The position numbers were made by a program, and so were the translations under genes. The notes under the pieces are model-generated. The model had not been told where the DNA came from. It made no database searches and was given only the letters and a program-made list of their open reading frames with translations. From NCBI GenBank assembly GCA_030425485.1, contig JAUIAM010000013.1, positions 1-64,000 on the forward strand: a DNA stretch of 64,000 nucleotides, read 5' to 3'. Numbering within the stretch: position 1 is the first letter of the stretch; each line of letters opens with the position of its first letter. Source of the DNA: Verrucomicrobiia bacterium (GTDB lineage: Bacteria > Verrucomicrobiota > Verrucomicrobiia > Opitutales > Cerasicoccaceae). Positions 10,683 to 20,262 of this stretch are shown here, one piece after another.

Positions 10683-12890
10683 ATGAAAACACTCTGTTCC
10701 CTCCTCCTCGCCAGCGCCAGCCTGAGCCCGCTATTGGGCGTCACCACCCATGTGGCCGAGCAGCACGACTTCGCCACCCTCTCGGCAGGCGAGCTCGAAA
10801 ACGTCTCCATCTCCAACCTCGGTGAAGTCCGACTCGCCCCAAGTCTGGCCAAACTGACCACGCTGGAGGAGTCCATCGTCTGGGACGCCGTGGCCGACGC
10901 CCAGGCCAACCTCTATGTCGGCACGGGCAAGGACGGCACCGTCTACAAGATCACCCCTAGCGGTGAAAGCGAAACGATCTTTCAGCCCGTAGAAATCCTC
11001 TCCCGTGGCCTCTGCCTGGACGCCGAAGGCAACCTCTACGTGGCCACTTCGCCCGAGGGCCGCGTCTACCGCATCCCACCCGGCGGGCGCCCGGAGATTT
11101 ACTTCGACCCCAGCGAGGAGTACATCTGGGACATGGCCTTCGACGCTGAGGGCAACCTCTATGTCGCTACGGGCAAGGACGGTAAAATCTATAAGCTAAA
11201 ACCCGACTTCAAGCCCGGTGACGAAGCCGAACTGTGGTTTGAATCCGACCGCACGCACATCACCACCATCGTCTTTGACAGCAGCGGCGACCTCCTCGCC
11301 GGCACCGCCCCCAAGGCCTACCTCTACCGCATCAGCCCCGAGGGCAAAGGCAGCGTGATCTACAATGCCGGTACGGATGAAATTTCGGCCATCGTGCCCG
11401 GCGACGACAAGAACGTCTACTTCACCACCCTCCACTACAAGGAAAAGGGCAAGTCGTCCAACAAGGAGGACGAAACCGCCATGGACCTGCCCACCGTGTT
11501 GGAGAAGCTCTACGGCGACTCACAGCAGGAGAGCAGCAATGGCAACGGCAAGCCCGAGAGCAAGGACACAGATGAGCCCATCGCAGCCACCGCCCCCAGC
11601 ATGCTGTTCCAGTTGGGCGCAGACGGTTTTGCCGAGCCCATCTGGTCCCCCGTTCGCATGAACATCTACGCCTTCACGCGTACCGTGACAGGGCAATTTC
11701 TCGTAGGCACAGACGAGGACGGCCAGCTTTTTGAAGTCTCCGACCTGAGCCACTGGAGCCTGCTCCAAAATGCCCCCCAGGGCGGCGAAATCACGTCCAT
11801 GCTACCCGTTCCCGGTGAGGACGGCGCGGTGTACGTCATCACCAGTAACCCTGCCGCTGTCTACAAGCTTTCCTCGCAGCCCGTCGAGAGCGGGAAGTTC
11901 ACCTCCAGCCCCGTCGACGCCCAGGTGGCAGCCACCTGGGGCAAGCTGCGGCTCTACGGCTCGGTCCCCCAGAACCTGCCGGGAGTCAGTTGGGAGTCCC
12001 GCACCGGAAACTCCCCCACGCCAGACGTCACCTGGAGCGACTGGGAAGGCCTGAGCGAGCATGCCATTTCCAGCCCGCCCGGACGCTACCTCCAGTACCG
12101 GGCCAGCTTTGAGCAGACCGACTCCGTATTGCGCGGCGTACGCCTCTTTTACTCCTACCGCAACGGCGCACCGATCGTCAGCCATATCAACCTTGTCCCC
12201 GTTGGCCTGACCATCGTCACCATGCCGCCCAAAACCAACAACGTCACCATCTCCCAGCTCACCAGTGGCAAAAACGGCAACAGCCTGAAAGAGAGCCCCC
12301 CGGTGCGGCAGATACGCCCCCTGACCGAGCCCGGCTTTTTCTCTGCTGGCTGGAGCAGCTTTGACCCCAACGGCGACACCCTCAGCTACGCCGTCGCGAT
12401 TAAAGCGCTCGATGCCGACGACTGGGTCACCCTTGGCGAAAACCTGGAGATGAACGTCTACTCTTTCAACTCGCGCGGCATGGCGGATGGCTACTACGAG
12501 CTGCGCGTCACCGCCAGTGATGCCCCCAGCAATCCGGGTGATGACGCCCGCACCGGCATGAAACTCAGCCAGCCCTTTCTGGTCGACAATACCAACCCGA
12601 CCGTCCGCCTCGGCACTCAAAAGCAAAACGAGGAGAGCTATGTGCTCGTCTACACCGCCACCGACGCGCTCAGCATCATCGCCGACGCCAAGTACGTCCT
12701 CGACGGGGGCGAGCCGGTTCAGATGATTCCCGAGGGTGGCCTTTTTGACTCCCAGGAGGAGATTTTCCGCATCGTGCTGAGCGACCTCAAGCCCGGCCCG
12801 CACAGCCTCGTGGTCGATGTCGCGGACGAAAGCGGAAACCGCGGCGTGACCCAAACGGTCTTTAGTATAGAAACACCTGTCAACGAATAG
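10683..12890 (+). CDS. Secreted beta-propeller repeat protein
   Basis: Repeats NLYVGTGKDGTVYKITPSG / NLYVATSPEGRVYRIPPGG / NLYVATGKDGKIYKLKPDF; signal peptide. Confidence 0.75.
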   Translation: MKTLCSLLLASASLSPLLGVTTHVAEQHDFATLSAGELENVSISNLGEVRLAPSLAKLTTLEESIVWDAVADAQANLYVGTGKDGTVYKITPSGESETIFQPVEILSRGLCLDAEGNLYVATSPEGRVYRIPPGGRPEIYFDPSEEYIWDMAFDAEGNLYVATGKDGKIYKLKPDFKPGDEAELWFESDRTHITTIVFDSSGDLLAGTAPKAYLYRISPEGKGSVIYNAGTDEISAIVPGDDKNVYFTTLHYKEKGKSSNKEDETAMDLPTVLEKLYGDSQQESSNGNGKPESKDTDEPIAATAPSMLFQLGADGFAEPIWSPVRMNIYAFTRTVTGQFLVGTDEDGQLFEVSDLSHWSLLQNAPQGGEITSMLPVPGEDGAVYVITSNPAAVYKLSSQPVESGKFTSSPVDAQVAATWGKLRLYGSVPQNLPGVSWESRTGNSPTPDVTWSDWEGLSEHAISSPPGRYLQYRASFEQTDSVLRGVRLFYSYRNGAPIVSHINLVPVGLTIVTMPPKTNNVTISQLTSGKNGNSLKESPPVRQIRPLTEPGFFSAGWSSFDPNGDTLSYAVAIKALDADDWVTLGENLEMNVYSFNSRGMADGYYELRVTASDAPSNPGDDARTGMKLSQPFLVDNTNPTVRLGTQKQNEESYVLVYTATDALSIIADAKYVLDGGEPVQMIPEGGLFDSQEEIFRIVLSDLKPGPHSLVVDVADESGNRGVTQTVFSIETPVNE

Positions 12891-13042
12891 GATAGGAGAT
12901 TGACTTGGAGGATTTCCTTGTTAACCTCTTCGTCATGCTACGGAACATACTACTTACATTGGCTGCAAGTGCCCTCACCCCCAGTGCGGTGGCCAGAGCC
13001 CCACACCTCTAATCGCATGCTAACTTCTCTCTACGCTATACG

Positions 13043-13717
13043 ATGAAAACCACACTCCTTCTGGCCTGTATGGCCTGCCTGAGCACCGCTAGTTTTGGCG
13101 CAATTGCTATTGGCAATGTAAACGAGTTCACCGGTGGCAGCACCGACGGCTGGGGCACCGGTAACCCGAACCCCAACGCGCCCTACTCCACCAACATCGA
13201 GGGCGACGATCTCCTGATCGTTACCTCTACTGGCGTGGCTGGTCCGGGCGGTCGCATGATTGTCTTTACCACCGATCCCCTCTGGACGGGCAACTACCTC
13301 AGTGCTGGCGTAACTGCGATTGGCGTGGAGATGGGTAACTCGGACACCTCCGTCGACGAGCTTGAGATGCGCATCGCCTTCAACGGTCCCGGTGGCTGGT
13401 GGATGAGCCACTACGGCTACGTCATCCCCGTTGATACCGAGACCGATGCCCTCTTTCCCATCAGCCCGAATGACATGATCTATATTGGTGGCGGCACCGT
13501 AGATGTCACCGCTACCCTTGAGGCTGTCTCTGAAGTGCGCCTCTACAGCAGCACTGACCCCACCGCAGGCACTTCTCCACGTGGTGACCAACTCAATGCT
13601 ATCCTCGGGGTGGACTCGATCACTGCCGTCCCCGAGCCCGGCACCACCGCCCTTCTGGGAGGTCTGGCCGTACTGTTGTCCGCAGTCCTGATCCGCCGTA
13701 GACAAGCCCGTAGCTAA
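13043..13717 (+). CDS. PEP-CTERM sorting domain protein
   Basis: Signal peptide; C-terminus VPEPGTTALLGGLAVLLSAVLIRRRQARS. Confidence 0.88.
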   Translation: MKTTLLLACMACLSTASFGAIAIGNVNEFTGGSTDGWGTGNPNPNAPYSTNIEGDDLLIVTSTGVAGPGGRMIVFTTDPLWTGNYLSAGVTAIGVEMGNSDTSVDELEMRIAFNGPGGWWMSHYGYVIPVDTETDALFPISPNDMIYIGGGTVDVTATLEAVSEVRLYSSTDPTAGTSPRGDQLNAILGVDSITAVPEPGTTALLGGLAVLLSAVLIRRRQARS

Positions 13718-13744
13718 TCCCTCAATCTTCCCCCCCCTTAAGCA

Positions 13745-13774
13745 AAAAGCCCGCCGAACATGGCGGGCTTTTTT
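13745..13774. terminator. Bidirectional intrinsic terminator
   Basis: AAAAGCCCGCCGAACATGGCGGGCTTTTTT. Confidence 0.92.
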
Positions 13775-13818
13775 GTCGTTTGAAATCAAATACGCGCTCA
13801 GGTTGTCGCGGCCACAAG

Positions 13819-15732
13819 CTAGTAGCTGCGACCTTCCTTCTTTTCGTAGTAGTTGACGAAGGCGCGGTTGACCACGGCCATGCCGCCCGCAGTCGGGTAG
13901 TCGCCGGTGAAGTACCAGTCGCCGGTATGCCCGGGGCAGGACGCATGCAGGTTCTCGATCGATTGATAGAGGATCTGCACCTCGCCGTCCCAATCGACAT
14001 CCTTCGGGCTGACCAGCTCGCTGATTTTGGCCGATATCTGCTCTGGCGTGAAGGGCTCGTACACGCGCTTGACCTGATTGGTCATCTCGGTCTTGGGCTT
14101 CTTCAGCTCAGCCACGCAGGCCGCGTAAATCTCAGCTAGTTCTTCCTCACGACCCGTTTCCTTGTTCAGGGCTATGGCCGCCTGGAAGGCGATGAACTTG
14201 CCCAGTTCGGACATATCGATGCCGTAGCAGTCCGGGTAGCGGATCTGCGGCGCGGTCGAGGCCACGATGATCTTCTTCGGGTTCGTCTTGGAAAGAATGC
14301 GGATGATCGAGCGCTTGAGCGTCGTACCACGCACAATGGAGTCGTCCACCACCACAAGCGAGTCCTCCGGGTTCACCACGCCGTAGGTGATGTCGTACAC
14401 GTGCGACGCCAACTGCACACGGCTCTTTTCCTGAGAAATAAAGGTCCGCAGCTTGATGTCCTTATGGGCGATTTTTTCGATGCGCAGCCACTTGTCCCGC
14501 AGCGCGCTTTCGAGGAACTCCCGGTCGAGCGTTCCCTCTTCCTGGGCCTTGAGAATATCTTCGATGTGCTTGTCACGTCGACGCTTGCGCAGCTCTTCCA
14601 TCAGTCCGTAGTAGGCGATCTCCGCCGTATTCGGGACAAAGCTAAACACCCCGCGGGTCAAATCGCCGTCTACCGCATCAATGACTTGGTCGGACAACGC
14701 GCCACCGAGGGCTTTACGCTCGGCGTAAATCTCCGGGTCATTACCGCGCGAGAAGTAGATGCGCTCGAAGGAGCACGAACTGCGCTGCTGTGGCACCATG
14801 ACCTGCTTTTCGTAGGTCTGGCCCGTGTGCTTCACAATGACCGCGTGGCCGGGGCGCACTTCGCGCACTTCCTCGGCTTTCTTTTCAAAAATCGTCATCA
14901 GGGCAACACGCTCCGAAGCCATGGCCACGACCTCGTCGTCCTGGAAGTAGAATCCCGGGCGGATGCCGTTGGGGTCGCGCAGGAAGAAGCAGTCGCCATT
15001 CCCGATCAGTCCGCCAAAGGCGTAGCCACCGTCCCAGTGCTTGGAGGCCTCGTGGAGTACATCCGCGGGCTCGAGTTTTTCCGAAATAATGCCCGCGATG
15101 TCCTCGTTGGGCGTCTTGCGATCGCGCAGCTCATGGTAAAGGCGCGTGTGCTCCTCGTCCATGTGGTAGCCGATCTCCTCCAGCACGGTCTGCGTGTCGG
15201 TATCAAAGATCGGATGTGCCCCGCGGCCGATGAGCCGCTCGTTCAGCTCCTCGACATTGGTCATGTTAAAGTTACCGGCCAGCATGAGGTTGCGTGTGGG
15301 CCAGGGGCTCTTGCGGAAGTACGGCTGGCAGACAGCCTTGTCGTAGCCGCCGGAAGTCCCGTAGCGCAAGTGTCCCATCAGTACCTCTGCCCCAAAGGGC
15401 CAGTGCTCCTTCACCGTCCAGGGAAACTCCGGCACGATGACGTTGCGGTCGAGCAGGTTGTTGTAGAGGTTGAGCTGCTTGCGGATGACCTTCGAGATCG
15501 GGTTGCGGCTGTTGTCGCGCTCGCGAAACATAAACGCCTCGCCCGGCGGCATCCCCAGCTTTACCGCGCCAATACCGGCACCGTCCTGCCCGCGATTGTG
15601 CTGCTTCTCCATGAGCAGAAAGAGCTTGTTAAAGCCCCACAGCACCGAGCCATATTTTTCCTGATAGTAGCTGAACGGCTTGAGCAACCGCACAATCGCT
15701 ATCCCACACTCGTGTTTTATCTGATCAGACAT
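13819..15732 (-). CDS. purF: Amidophosphoribosyltransferase, long form
   Basis: MSDQIKHECGIAIVRL (Ntn Cys after short propeptide), NRGQDGAGIG, VVVDDSIVRGTTLKR PRPP motif. Confidence 0.85.
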   Translation of the reverse strand: MSDQIKHECGIAIVRLLKPFSYYQEKYGSVLWGFNKLFLLMEKQHNRGQDGAGIGAVKLGMPPGEAFMFRERDNSRNPISKVIRKQLNLYNNLLDRNVIVPEFPWTVKEHWPFGAEVLMGHLRYGTSGGYDKAVCQPYFRKSPWPTRNLMLAGNFNMTNVEELNERLIGRGAHPIFDTDTQTVLEEIGYHMDEEHTRLYHELRDRKTPNEDIAGIISEKLEPADVLHEASKHWDGGYAFGGLIGNGDCFFLRDPNGIRPGFYFQDDEVVAMASERVALMTIFEKKAEEVREVRPGHAVIVKHTGQTYEKQVMVPQQRSSCSFERIYFSRGNDPEIYAERKALGGALSDQVIDAVDGDLTRGVFSFVPNTAEIAYYGLMEELRKRRRDKHIEDILKAQEEGTLDREFLESALRDKWLRIEKIAHKDIKLRTFISQEKSRVQLASHVYDITYGVVNPEDSLVVVDDSIVRGTTLKRSIIRILSKTNPKKIIVASTAPQIRYPDCYGIDMSELGKFIAFQAAIALNKETGREEELAEIYAACVAELKKPKTEMTNQVKRVYEPFTPEQISAKISELVSPKDVDWDGEVQILYQSIENLHASCPGHTGDWYFTGDYPTAGGMAVVNRAFVNYYEKKEGRSY

Positions 15733-15895
15733 CCCGCAGAAATAGTCGAATCTATCCCCCAATCCTCACGAGGCAATGAAAATGCCGGGAAAGTGTCCAA
15801 GTAAGAACGGTAGAAACCAACACAAGGCAGTGTCGAAGCGATTCTAACTTGAAGCATCCACACCCCCTCGTGGCCAAATAGCATAAGAGTCATTT

Positions 15896-15935
15896 GGGAT
15901 GCGATAGCATCCCGGGTGCAGGGCTTACGCCCTGC
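15896..15935. repeat. Two-hairpin chain directly after the purL stop
   Basis: GGGATGCGATAGCATCCC (15896-15913) and GCAGGGCTTACGCCCTGC (15918-15935). Confidence 0.8.
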
Positions 15936-18254
15936 CTATCGCGCCATGACCTTCTCGATACTAGTTTCCCAGGTGGAACGCAGCTCGGTGGTGGACCAAC
16001 TGAGGGTCTCGCCGCCGAGGGCTACGGCCAACTCGGACGCGGCGGTGATCTCGCCGATGTCCTGAGCCGGGACGCCTGCGGCCTTGGCAGCAGCCAGCAC
16101 GCTTTCGGCTTCGGTGGCCGGGACTTCGATCAGCGCGCGGGCGGTACTTTCCCCGTAGAGCGCGGCCACGAGGGTGGCACCCTCACCCAGCCCGGCCAAG
16201 TTAAGCTTCGCGCCAAAGGTCTTGCCCGGCGTGAAGCACATCTCGGCCACGGCGCAGAGCAGCCCGCCCTCGGAGAGGTCGTGCGCCGCCTTGACCGTGC
16301 CAGCGGCGATTTGCGCGCGCAGGAAGTCGGCCAGCGCCTTTTCCTTTTCGAGGTCGATCTCGGGCGCAGCCCCCGTCTTGAGGTCGTGCATGACCTTAAG
16401 ATAGTAACTCCCGCCCAGCTCGTCCGGCGCACCACCGAGGAGCACGAGTGTGTTGCCCGCCGTTTTGGCGTACTGGGTGGTCACGTGGGCCGGGTCGTCG
16501 ATGATGCCTGCGATAGATACGACCGGCGTGGGGTCGATCTTCTTGTCCACGTTTTCGTTGTAAAGGCTGACGTTACCGCCCACCACAGGGATGTCGAAGA
16601 ACTGGCAGGCCTCGGCCAGACCGCGAATCGCCTCCTTGAGCATGTAGTATGACTCGGGCTTGTTCGGGTTGCCAAAATTGAGGTTGTTGGTCATGCCCAG
16701 CGGGCGCGCACCGGAGCAAGCGAGGTTGCGCAGGCATTCGGCGATGGCGATCTTGCCCCCGGCATAGGGGTCGAGCCAGCAGTAGCGGTTGTTGCAGTCG
16801 TTGGCGATGGCGATGAGCTTCTCCGCTCCTTCCAGGCGCAGACGGACGACAGCGGCGTCGCTGCCCGGCTCGATCACCGTGCCTGTCATGACCATGTGGT
16901 CGTACTGCTGGGTGATCCAACGCTTGCTGGCGATGGTCGGGTGGCCAAGGAGCTTGACCAGCGCGGCCTGGAGCGTGCCCGCATCGGCGGCGGGCAGGCT
17001 GTCCGGCGACCATGCGCGGCACTTGGCAAAATGCTCGGGCTCCTTGGATTCGCGGAGGTAAACCGGGGCGTCGTCGGCCAGCTTGGCCGCCGGGAGGTGC
17101 ACCACCGGGCTACCGTGCTGGGTGACGACCATGTCCTCGCCGGGCTTGACCTCACCCACCTGAACGGCGTGCAGGTCCCATTTTTCAAAAATAGCTTCCA
17201 GCTCCTTTTCTCGCCCCTTCTGGGCGATAACGAGCATGCGCTCCTGGCTCTCAGAAAGCATGATTTCGTAGGAGTTCATGCCGGTTTCGCGCTGAGGCAC
17301 CTCGTCGAGTTCTATCTCGATACCGCTGCCGCCGCGGGCCGCCGTCTCACAGGTCGAGCAGGTCAAGCCCGCCGCGCCCATGTCCTGAATACCGACCACG
17401 AGCCCCTCCTGGGCCATCATTTCGAGGCAGGCTTCGATCAGGAGTTTTTCCATGAAGGGGTCGCCCTTCTGCACCGCCGGGCGGTCCGCTGCGGACTCCT
17501 CCGAAAGCTCACGGCTGGCAAAGCTCGCCCCACCGAGGCCGTCGCGACCCGTTGGTGGGCCGACGTAGTACACGGGGTTGCCGATACCCGTCGCGGCCCC
17601 GCGCTTGATCTGGTCGTGGCGCAGGATGCCCAGGCACAGGGCATTGACGAGGGGGTTGCCTTCGTAGCACTCGTCAAAGTAAACATCGCCGCCCACATTG
17701 GGGATGCCGATGCAGTTGCCGTAGTGGGAGATGCCGTGTACGACCCCGCGGAAAATGCGCTGGCTCTGGGCCGATGAGAGGTCGCCAAAGCGGAGGGAGT
17801 TCGTCAGCAATACCGGGCGTGCGCCCATGGTGAAAATGTCGCGGATGATCCCGCCTACGCCCGTGGCTGCGCCTTCGAAGGGCTCGACCGCACTCGGGTG
17901 GTTGTGAGACTCGATCTTGAAGCAAATGGCCCAGCCGTCGCCGATGTCGATCACGCCTGCGTTTTCCTCCCCTGCCTTGACCAGTACCTGGCCCGGCGCG
18001 TTCGGGTCGGCCTTCTGCGTGGGAAAGGTCTTCAGCAGCGGGCGGGAGTTCTTGTACGAGCAGTGCTCACTCCACATGACGGAAAAGATGCCCAGCTCGG
18101 TCAGGTTGGGTTCACGCCCGAGGATGTCGAGGATGAGCTTGTACTCGTCCTGCGTGAGGCCGTGTTTTTCCACCAACTCGGGAGTGATGGCGACGTTGAG
18201 GAGCGGATCGGGATTCGAGGGCGTTACTGTGGAGGCCATGGTCGTCTCTATCAA
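15936..18254 (-). CDS. purL: Phosphoribosylformylglycinamidine synthase subunit PurL
   Basis: [30 protein letters not shown] ... [43 protein letters not shown]. Confidence 0.97.
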   Translation of the reverse strand: MIETTMASTVTPSNPDPLLNVAITPELVEKHGLTQDEYKLILDILGREPNLTELGIFSVMWSEHCSYKNSRPLLKTFPTQKADPNAPGQVLVKAGEENAGVIDIGDGWAICFKIESHNHPSAVEPFEGAATGVGGIIRDIFTMGARPVLLTNSLRFGDLSSAQSQRIFRGVVHGISHYGNCIGIPNVGGDVYFDECYEGNPLVNALCLGILRHDQIKRGAATGIGNPVYYVGPPTGRDGLGGASFASRELSEESAADRPAVQKGDPFMEKLLIEACLEMMAQEGLVVGIQDMGAAGLTCSTCETAARGGSGIEIELDEVPQRETGMNSYEIMLSESQERMLVIAQKGREKELEAIFEKWDLHAVQVGEVKPGEDMVVTQHGSPVVHLPAAKLADDAPVYLRESKEPEHFAKCRAWSPDSLPAADAGTLQAALVKLLGHPTIASKRWITQQYDHMVMTGTVIEPGSDAAVVRLRLEGAEKLIAIANDCNNRYCWLDPYAGGKIAIAECLRNLACSGARPLGMTNNLNFGNPNKPESYYMLKEAIRGLAEACQFFDIPVVGGNVSLYNENVDKKIDPTPVVSIAGIIDDPAHVTTQYAKTAGNTLVLLGGAPDELGGSYYLKVMHDLKTGAAPEIDLEKEKALADFLRAQIAAGTVKAAHDLSEGGLLCAVAEMCFTPGKTFGAKLNLAGLGEGATLVAALYGESTARALIEVPATEAESVLAAAKAAGVPAQDIGEITAASELAVALGGETLSWSTTELRSTWETSIEKVMAR

Positions 18255-18263
18255 AGGGTTATC

Positions 18264-18533
18264 TTAGGAAATATCGCGCGGGGCAGCCGAAGCCGCCGCA
18301 GTTTTTTGCTCCACGCGGGGAGGCAGCATCACGGTAATGGCGCACGAAATAATGCCGAGGCCGAAAAACACGATGGTACCCAAATACAGAAGGTAGGAAA
18401 GGTAATGAAGGTTGCTGTCATAGTCGAGCAGAGGCGAAACGAAGAAGCTGAAGTACATCTCGCTCAAGCCGGACAGGATGCCAAACAGCCCGAAGACCAA
18501 GGCCCCATATCCGAACAAGTTTCGCATCATCAA
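18264..18533 (-). CDS. Small membrane protein between purQ and purL
   Basis: 4-nt overlap with purQ; two to three hydrophobic segments (FGYGALVFGLFGILSG, YLGTIVFFGLGIISCAITVM). Confidence 0.65.
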   Translation of the reverse strand: MMMRNLFGYGALVFGLFGILSGLSEMYFSFFVSPLLDYDSNLHYLSYLLYLGTIVFFGLGIISCAITVMLPPRVEQKTAAASAAPRDIS

Positions 18534-19198
18534 ACGCTTACGGAGGTCAACTCTAGGAAGGCGCGCAGCACCGGAAGCCCGTCCATACTCGGCATAAAGC
18601 GCTCTACGGCACGCTCCGGGTGCGGCATCATGCCGATGACGTTGCCCGCCTTGTTGCGGATGCCAGCGATGTCACCGACCGCGCCGTTGGGGTTCTCCGC
18701 GTAGCGGAAAAGCACCTGCTTGTTCGCCTCCAGCTCGGCCAGTCCGGCCTCGTCGATCCGGTAGTTGCCCTCACCGTGCGCGATGGGGATGCGGATGCTC
18801 TGCCCGAGCTTCTGGGTATTAAACCGCTCGTCGCTGTCCTCCACCTTGAGCTCGCTCGTCGTGCAGCGAAACTCCAGGCAGTTGTTGCGGATGAGTGCTC
18901 CGGGGAGCAGCCCCACCTCGCAGAGAATCTGGAAGCCGTTGCAGATGCCCATGACCGGGCCTCCCTCGGCGGCAAAGGCCTTGACCGCTTCCATGATCGG
19001 CGAGAACCGCGCAATGGCCCCGCAGCGCAGGTAGTCTCCATAGGAGAACCCGCCCGGCAGGACGACGGCGTCAAAGCCCTTGAGTGAATCTGCCTTGTGC
19101 CAGACGAGCTCGGCCTCCAGGCCAAGCACGCCGCCAAAAGCATGAAGTGCGTCGGTATCGCAGTTGGAACCGGGAAACTGTAGGATTGCTACCCGCAT
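18530..19198 (-). CDS. purQ: Phosphoribosylformylglycinamidine synthase subunit PurQ
   Basis: MRVAILQFPGSNCDTD ... VLPGGFSYGDYLRCGAIA ... GICNGFQILCEVGLLPGAL. Confidence 0.96.
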   Translation of the reverse strand: MRVAILQFPGSNCDTDALHAFGGVLGLEAELVWHKADSLKGFDAVVLPGGFSYGDYLRCGAIARFSPIMEAVKAFAAEGGPVMGICNGFQILCEVGLLPGALIRNNCLEFRCTTSELKVEDSDERFNTQKLGQSIRIPIAHGEGNYRIDEAGLAELEANKQVLFRYAENPNGAVGDIAGIRNKAGNVIGMMPHPERAVERFMPSMDGLPVLRAFLELTSVSV

Positions 19199-19329
19199 GG
19201 CGCCCCATCATCACCATGCGCCCCGGCGTGTCCAGTCAAAGCACCCGGAGGCGAAAAAAAACTGTGAATTGAATACCCTCCCACACATTGAGCTTGTGAC
19301 CCGCACGTTACCCTAAATAATCCGCCCAT

Positions 19330-19662
19330 ATGCCGACTATCCCCGCCCTCATGCTTCCTCTCACCGTACAACATATCGACGAAGACATGCGCACCCCCAG
19401 GGGTCAGGAGCACGCCTTCAACCGCGATGTGGACAAGGATGACTTTCTCGACCTTTGCGAAGACATCCTCGAAGCCACCCACTGCGCCAACTTTAAGCAC
19501 GCCCCGGCCATCCTCCTCTATGACTCAGCCGGCCTGCTCATGATCGAAGCCGAAAAGGGCACCCTTTACTGGTCTCGCCCCGAAGAAGAAAACACCGAGC
19601 GCGTCGAAACTCAACCCCGCGAGCTGGCCAGCATCTTCTTCCCCAAGCCAGAGCAAGGATAG
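19330..19662 (+). CDS. Hypothetical protein (~110 aa)
   Basis: Open frame with no overlapping gene; start could be 19330 or 19351. Confidence 0.5.
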   Translation: MPTIPALMLPLTVQHIDEDMRTPRGQEHAFNRDVDKDDFLDLCEDILEATHCANFKHAPAILLYDSAGLLMIEAEKGTLYWSRPEEENTERVETQPRELASIFFPKPEQG

Positions 19663-19684
19663 TTTTCTCACGCCCGCTTCGCTC

Positions 19685-20012
19685 AAGACGCAGAGACGCA
19701 AAGTCGCAGAGAGCTTCAGATATGAGCTTTATCTTAGGCAATGCCTAATGCTCTTTTGTGTTTTTTGCACCATTTTGCGGCTGTTAACTTATTCAATGAA
19801 CTTGGCTAACGGTACGCTAGATCATTTTAAGAAATATTGTGTCCGCAGATTACACAGATTATTCGGAGTCCGCCCGTGTGCTTCAGCAGATTGTTTTGTT
19901 CCCTGAAGTCCTTTTCAGCTCTCCCTGGCCTTCCTGTTAAATCCCTCTCTTTGCGCCCTTAGCGTGCTTTGCGGTTGAGAAAAATCTCTCTCTGTACCCT
20001 CTGTGGTTGAAA
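19685..20012. repeat. Mosaic of low-complexity intergenic motifs
   Basis: AAGACGCAGAGACGCAAAGTCGCAGAGA; GTCCGCAGATTACACAGATTA; CTCTTTGCGCCCTTAGCGTGCTTTGCGGTTGAGAAA; CTCTCTGTACCCTCTGTGGTTGAAAT. Confidence 0.7.
19798..19820. repeat. Solo family B right end
   Basis: GAACTTGGCTAACGGTACGCTAG vs GAACTAGGCTAACGATACACTAG at 273-295: 20/23 identical. Confidence 0.55.
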
Positions 20013-20055
20013 TATAGCGACATCTCAGGCTACGGTTTTATTTAAATAGCTCTAG

Positions 20056-20212
20056 GGTGTGTCTTCAAATTAAGAAACGAGGGAAAAAGAGGTAATTTTG
20101 AGGATTTTTTCGGCTTTCGAAGTGGTGTGAATCCAGATTCATGAACTGAGAAAACGGAAAAAGAGGCGAAAAGACCCTTTTCTACCGACCTTGATGAATT
20201 TGAAGACACGGC
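20056..20212. repeat. MITE-like element, family A, copy 2 (157 bp)
   Basis: GGTGTGTCTTCAAATT ... AATTTGAAGACACGGC, flanked by CTAG at 20052-20055 and 20213-20216. Confidence 0.92.
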
Positions 20213-20262
20213 CTAGGCGAAAACGCGACTCCCTGCGGCTTTCCGTGAGCTAAGGTATTCCC

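Noticed and set aside
14401-15804. 467-aa plus-strand ORF opposite purF
   Set aside because: Antisense of a strongly supported gene.
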